From contig JAIELX010000032.1 of NCBI GenBank assembly GCA_019752635.1, positions 62,001 to 126,000 of the forward strand: DNA of 64,000 nucleotides, given 5' to 3'. This DNA is from Candidatus Obscuribacterales bacterium. GTDB taxonomy: Bacteria > Cyanobacteriota > Vampirovibrionia > Obscuribacterales > Obscuribacteraceae. Under the pieces are notes generated by a model, which saw only the letters and a program-made list of their open reading frames with translations, was not told the origin of the DNA and did not search any database. Both the position numbers and the translations under genes were made by a program. Shown here in pieces: positions 61,601 to 64,000 of the stretch (positions are counted from its first letter, which is position 1; each line of letters starts with the position of its first letter).

Positions 61601-64000
61601 GCCTCAGCTGATCTAGTTCTTTTGCGTACGATTCAAGTACGGTAACCGACTTGCCAGCGTGTTCATAGACCCGCACAGCAACGTCCATTTCAACATTGAG
61701 TCCGTCGGCATTGCGGACCGTTAGCTTCTCCGTTCCGGGACGAACAGCAAGTTTTTCAACTGCCGGAGCGCGACGAATCTGCTCCGATACAAGAGCGCGG
61801 GTCACCACGTCAGGCTCACCGAAGCGGTATTGCGGCTCGATCTGCTGACGATTCCACATCGCCAATTCGCCGGCGTCTGCAGCCCCTTTCTTCGACTTCG
61901 CGGCAATGTCTTCGAAAGTCAGAGCACGAGGGAACTGTCGATTCTCAACAAGCCATCTGGTCCGGCCCATCATGCCGTTGACTTCCTCTGCCGTAAGTCC
62001 CGTCTGCAGCAGCAGCGCCCGACCATCGGGTCCGTCATGCGTCGCCAGAAATTTCTCGAGTTTGGCCAGCACCGGCGCCGATATTGGCCGCTCGGAGAAG
62101 TCTCTATGAAGAATACCCATGGATCCCTGGATTTGAGGCATTGACAGCCATGAAGGCGTGGTATCCGGAGGGAAACCATAATCCAGATCAATATTGCGAA
62201 CTATCCACTGATCACCAGTTCTGGTCATAGTGAAATTACCGGCGTGATCGTCGGAATCTCCGTACACCATGCGTTCTACAAAAGCTTCCTCGATAGCACT
62301 ACGCAAGGCCGGAGTTTCAGCCACCAGTTGCGATACCGCTCTATCGGAGGTACTTCCGAGCAGCTTAGACGCAGCAGCGCGAATCGCATAGTCGAACTTC
62401 TCGCCGGCGTCCTCTTGAATCCAGCCTCGACGAGAGACCTCGCCTTTCAACAAAGTCATACCGTCACGAACGGCAGTTACGGGGAATGGATGCGTAAACT
62501 CAATTAGTTGCCCCAGCTGATAGGCGGCTATTTCTCGTCGCAACCGACTGAGTGAATTCTTTGCGCCACGTTCGTTGCGGTCAGCATTATGCAAATAAAC
62601 GAGCAGGTCTCGTCCATCATCAAGACGAACGGAACCACGGTATTTGTCATGACCGGAGTTGCCTTCGCTCCAAGCTGTCTCAACCTTCAGTTTATTCTGA
62701 GCGTAGACCTTCTGGCGTCCATCAAGTTGATCCGCAGGGAAAAGGTGGAACGGACCGTCCGGTCTTTCCAACGCTACCGCCTCCGGGGCAGGTCGCGCAA
62801 CATCCGTCGGCTTCACTGGCGCTGGTGCATCAACAACCGGTGAGTTGTCGCCCAGGCGAAGTCCATACTTGTTGGCTTTGCTGGCACTGCCAAGTTGTAC
62901 GTTTGCGTTCGGTGGAAGCTTGGTCCATCTGTCAGGAACAAGGCGAACACCGTTAACAAAGGTTCCGTGACGCGAGATATCGCGAATGTGCACGGTACCA
63001 TCGGCAGCGCGCTGTATGAGCGCATGGTCGCCGGATATCGAATCATAATGAACGTCGCCAACACCGGATTTACCGCTGAGGGGGAACTTGTCTTTGTGTT
63101 TTCGACCGATCGCAATAGGCGGTCCACCAGCAATCAAATTGACAGCGGTGGTGCCTTCAACCAATACAGGTTGCAACCCTGTTCGCTCCATTGGCGCAAT
63201 TCGAATTTTCGGCGCACCACCTTCCCTGACGGCCGACTCTGAGCCTCTCTTAGGCGCATGCACCCAAAGCGAGTTCGGTTCGACATACGTTAGGTCCGGT
63301 CGCCACCATAGCTTTCCAGCGACAGTGGGATTAGTCGGGTCATCCATATAGATGTGAGGTAAGCCGGCGACGCGATAGAACGAACCTGATTCTCCCGGAA
63401 TTAAAACCGGAATCAACTCGGCACGATTCCCGCTAACCATCTCAGCGCGTTTACCGATCATGCTGCCACGAGCGATCACGGCACTGCCATCATTGCCGGT
63501 TGCAACTACTTGCGCATACTCGCTGCCGTTGTACTGCAACTCCATGCCGACAATATAGGGTCTACCGTCGTATCGCAGGCGGCGATACATGTAGTCATTT
63601 TCCAATCTTGCCGGGTCAACTAAGTCATGATCCTGAACGACCAGGCGATCCAAGTTGGATTCCGGGACTAGTCGCCGATTCTCAACCAAAGTGACAGTCC
63701 TTCTGCCGGCCTCGTCCACAACTCTGTAGACCCTGCCTTCAGCGTCGCTCATCAAACCGTCTATTGCAGAACCACGCATGTGAATTTGCTGCAATTCGAT
63801 GCCGGAGGCTTCGGAGTCACTCAGTACCCGCTGTTTTGGCGCCATGTTCAATTCGACTATGCGTCGTTGACTGGCTTCATCGAAGCCCATTGCCACCACA
63901 GGTTGCCTTTCGGCCACTAGCTTGATGATTTCGCCGGTTTGGTACTTGCCGGCGTCACCGAGGGATGGCCACATGGCAAAATCACCGCTTGCTCGCGGAG
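58695..64000 (-). CDS. Giant modular protein: FHA - HipA/PI3K-like kinase - HExxH protease - PRTase (5' end outside window)
   Basis: At least 1767 residues are visible and the frame runs off the window, so the true N-terminus is unseen; the ATG at 63974 is internal. Numbered from that Met: an FHA domain at 278-376 (GR at 290, S..H at 314-317, NG at 341). An atypical HipA/PI3K-like kinase at about 420-660 follows, with YGDSDDHAGN and NIDLDYGF holding the catalytic and metal Asps. Next are HEWAH at 893-897 with REDFAVHMGEAML after it, and a phosphoribosyltransferase at about 1500-1753 with LVYLDDFSCSGKQT at 1611-1624. G[DE][LF]AMW tags lie between modules. Function is not established. Confidence 0.85.
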   Translation of the reverse strand, partial: PRASGDFAMWPSLGDAGKYQTGEIIKLVAERQPVVAMGFDEASQRRIVELNMAPKQRVLSDSEASGIELQQIHMRGSAIDGLMSDAEGRVYRVVDEAGRRTVTLVENRRLVPESNLDRLVVQDHDLVDPARLENDYMYRRLRYDGRPYIVGMELQYNGSEYAQVVATGNDGSAVIARGSMIGKRAEMVSGNRAELIPVLIPGESGSFYRVAGLPHIYMDDPTNPTVAGKLWWRPDLTYVEPNSLWVHAPKRGSESAVREGGAPKIRIAPMERTGLQPVLVEGTTAVNLIAGGPPIAIGRKHKDKFPLSGKSGVGDVHYDSISGDHALIQRAADGTVHIRDISRHGTFVNGVRLVPDRWTKLPPNANVQLGSASKANKYGLRLGDNSPVVDAPAPVKPTDVARPAPEAVALERPDGPFHLFPADQLDGRQKVYAQNKLKVETAWSEGNSGHDKYRGSVRLDDGRDLLVYLHNADRNERGAKNSLSRLRREIAAYQLGQLIEFTHPFPVTAVRDGMTLLKGEVSRRGWIQEDAGEKFDYAIRAAASKLLGSTSDRAVSQLVAETPALRSAIEEAFVERMVYGDSDDHAGNFTMTRTGDQWIVRNIDLDYGFPPDTTPSWLSMPQIQGSMGILHRDFSERPISAPVLAKLEKFLATHDGPDGRALLLQTGLTAEEVNGMMGRTRWLVENRQFPRALTFEDIAAKSKKGAADAGELAMWNRQQIEPQYRFGEPDVVTRALVSEQIRRAPAVEKLAVRPGTEKLTVRNADGLNVEMDVAVRVYEHAGKSVTVLESYAKELDQLRLLRKSVAENRPFGELSADLAREALEKHPLRNRVLPEEVMLALDDLPEPLLLEKIVMRGDDDPYSFDRYDPEGLGAGENGRVSGRGMELFKMNRDNLAEILPHEWAHALDNTQEHDGLMFRVAAKFDGDEFVTGKRARTDDREDFAVHMGEAMLAKDETKFLEFVEKSPMRAVALAMALKESITRGGDNNSEFRKDLLRRIEFVEREAGPKVAAKLEGTATEIAAILREFSAGDRDGTGYDRLKALVVKLKLDDYSLRNIGFPVINFIERASLLARPSGPDGGGERPSVVPLAAKPDSWQSRVVREASTRKNDSGDMIKPERTGSKSGETLLRDGTATGGDLAMWPQHLTTIKEIDGIDGTRVDEIQAKINKEYAKKDLPPDMADALKTLSEDTLTPDQANILLDAIERKLTDPDIPYDLKLARTNAEYRRELGELEQIKRNRHFQFDQDRLDELVLRIHEKFSDPPIDQSNFNGIFPDFINPADRALAAELMEQMGSNMNSRSLDTKLQALEKQLSQDGVLSGDRPLTIYVPDGLSPGNALAYLLRKNHPNMKIVIKTLDATTLDALKTGTPADGLVLDDPSSFNAEQKTALAKASNLAVANLGGFDKGLNIYDFGASQFVGNRLMKAKVTDLVAEARALQAKEVGLSDQEAVRRVLQGGNDIDVENAAKALNPNARVFSAESELANKNDRAKQSVDDKIKSIYNNLIEPLIDIDAIQGVLDGFNGTEQAAAAFMLLQGAEYYSYPRLMTEMRTLRAEIEKQLPPGKTMDDVVVVTGFDADGSSYMMQHMFGKANGLTQKNFVSLDDIRSGKAVVKGKTLVYLDDFSCSGKQTYDNITNNQSILRGARPDGVIVATVGNYKHKENPWNTMATDTKLKGMNVQLATTFAGHDFYAQENPVMFGTVPGSTPGGSPGLGWTFSPAVLQTVGGLAAWSKSKVRTSVITPYGGPNNNLKLLNDLLRRSRLPAK

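Noticed and set aside
1..64000. CRISPR array, tRNA, rRNA or insertion sequence
   Set aside because: I saw no regularly spaced repeats, cloverleaf sequences, rRNA segments or transposase genes.

Overview
The window is chromosomal DNA from a bacterium that I place in the cyanobacterial phylum, most likely a non-photosynthetic Melainabacteria/Vampirovibrionia member close to Obscuribacterales. The strongest marker is an ATP synthase operon in cyanobacterial order (AtpI/Z, a, c, b', b, delta, alpha, gamma), with two different b-type subunits and no beta or epsilon genes at its end. The many bacterial Ser/Thr kinases, TPR proteins, c-di-GMP enzymes and a class-1 polyphosphate kinase fit that lineage. 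No photosynthesis gene, tRNA, rRNA, CRISPR array or insertion sequence was found. The taxon is inferred from gene content only.

Layout. 0-8 kb: the end of an HxlR regulator; a minus-strand operon of a MeaB GTPase, a TonB-like secreted protein and a membrane histidine kinase; a GLFG-repeat secreted protein; NagA; a coiled-coil protein; a PspA/flippase-like pair. 8.5-14.3 kb: the ATP synthase operon, closed by a strong terminator. 14.4-29.7 kb: a TPR receptor-like Ser/Thr kinase, a MerC-like protein, a SpoIID protein with an unexpected N-terminus, a site-2 protease, an FmdB zinc ribbon, two anchored proteins, a TPR metzincin, a monooxygenase-fold protein, a CheY-like regulator, a diacylglycerol glucosyltransferase-like enzyme, a histidine-kinase relic, PanB and a TPR protein. 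30-34.4 kb: a diguanylate cyclase followed by two tandemly duplicated transmembrane Ser/Thr kinases. 34.5-37.3 kb: a 934-residue metalloprotease-like protein. 37.6-42 kb: fatty-acid genes fabG, acpP and fabF, then gatA and a small secreted protein, with a structured RNA candidate between acpP and fabF. 42.7-52.2 kb: an LRV-REC-TPR regulator, ppk1, a REC/GAF/GGDEF/HD-GYP protein and a DesK-like two-component pair. 52.2-64 kb: an accessory island with a pseudokinase and four modular proteins.

The most unusual part is that island together with the 34.5-37.3 kb gene. Two unrelated kinds of N-terminal helical, Gly/Ala-rich domain (type A in the 53.9 and 57.2 kb genes; type B in the 34.5 and 55.7 kb genes) are joined to different C-terminal enzyme modules: NADAR (twice, once behind each N-terminal type), a HExxH protease, and a shrunken kinase-like fold. 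Beside them a giant gene running off the window carries FHA, HipA/PI3K-like kinase, HExxH protease and phosphoribosyltransferase modules, with a recurring G-[DE]-[LF]-A-M-W tag at module boundaries. This mix-and-match layout resembles polymorphic effector or conflict systems, and the NADAR and phosphoribosyltransferase modules point to NAD/ADP-ribose chemistry.
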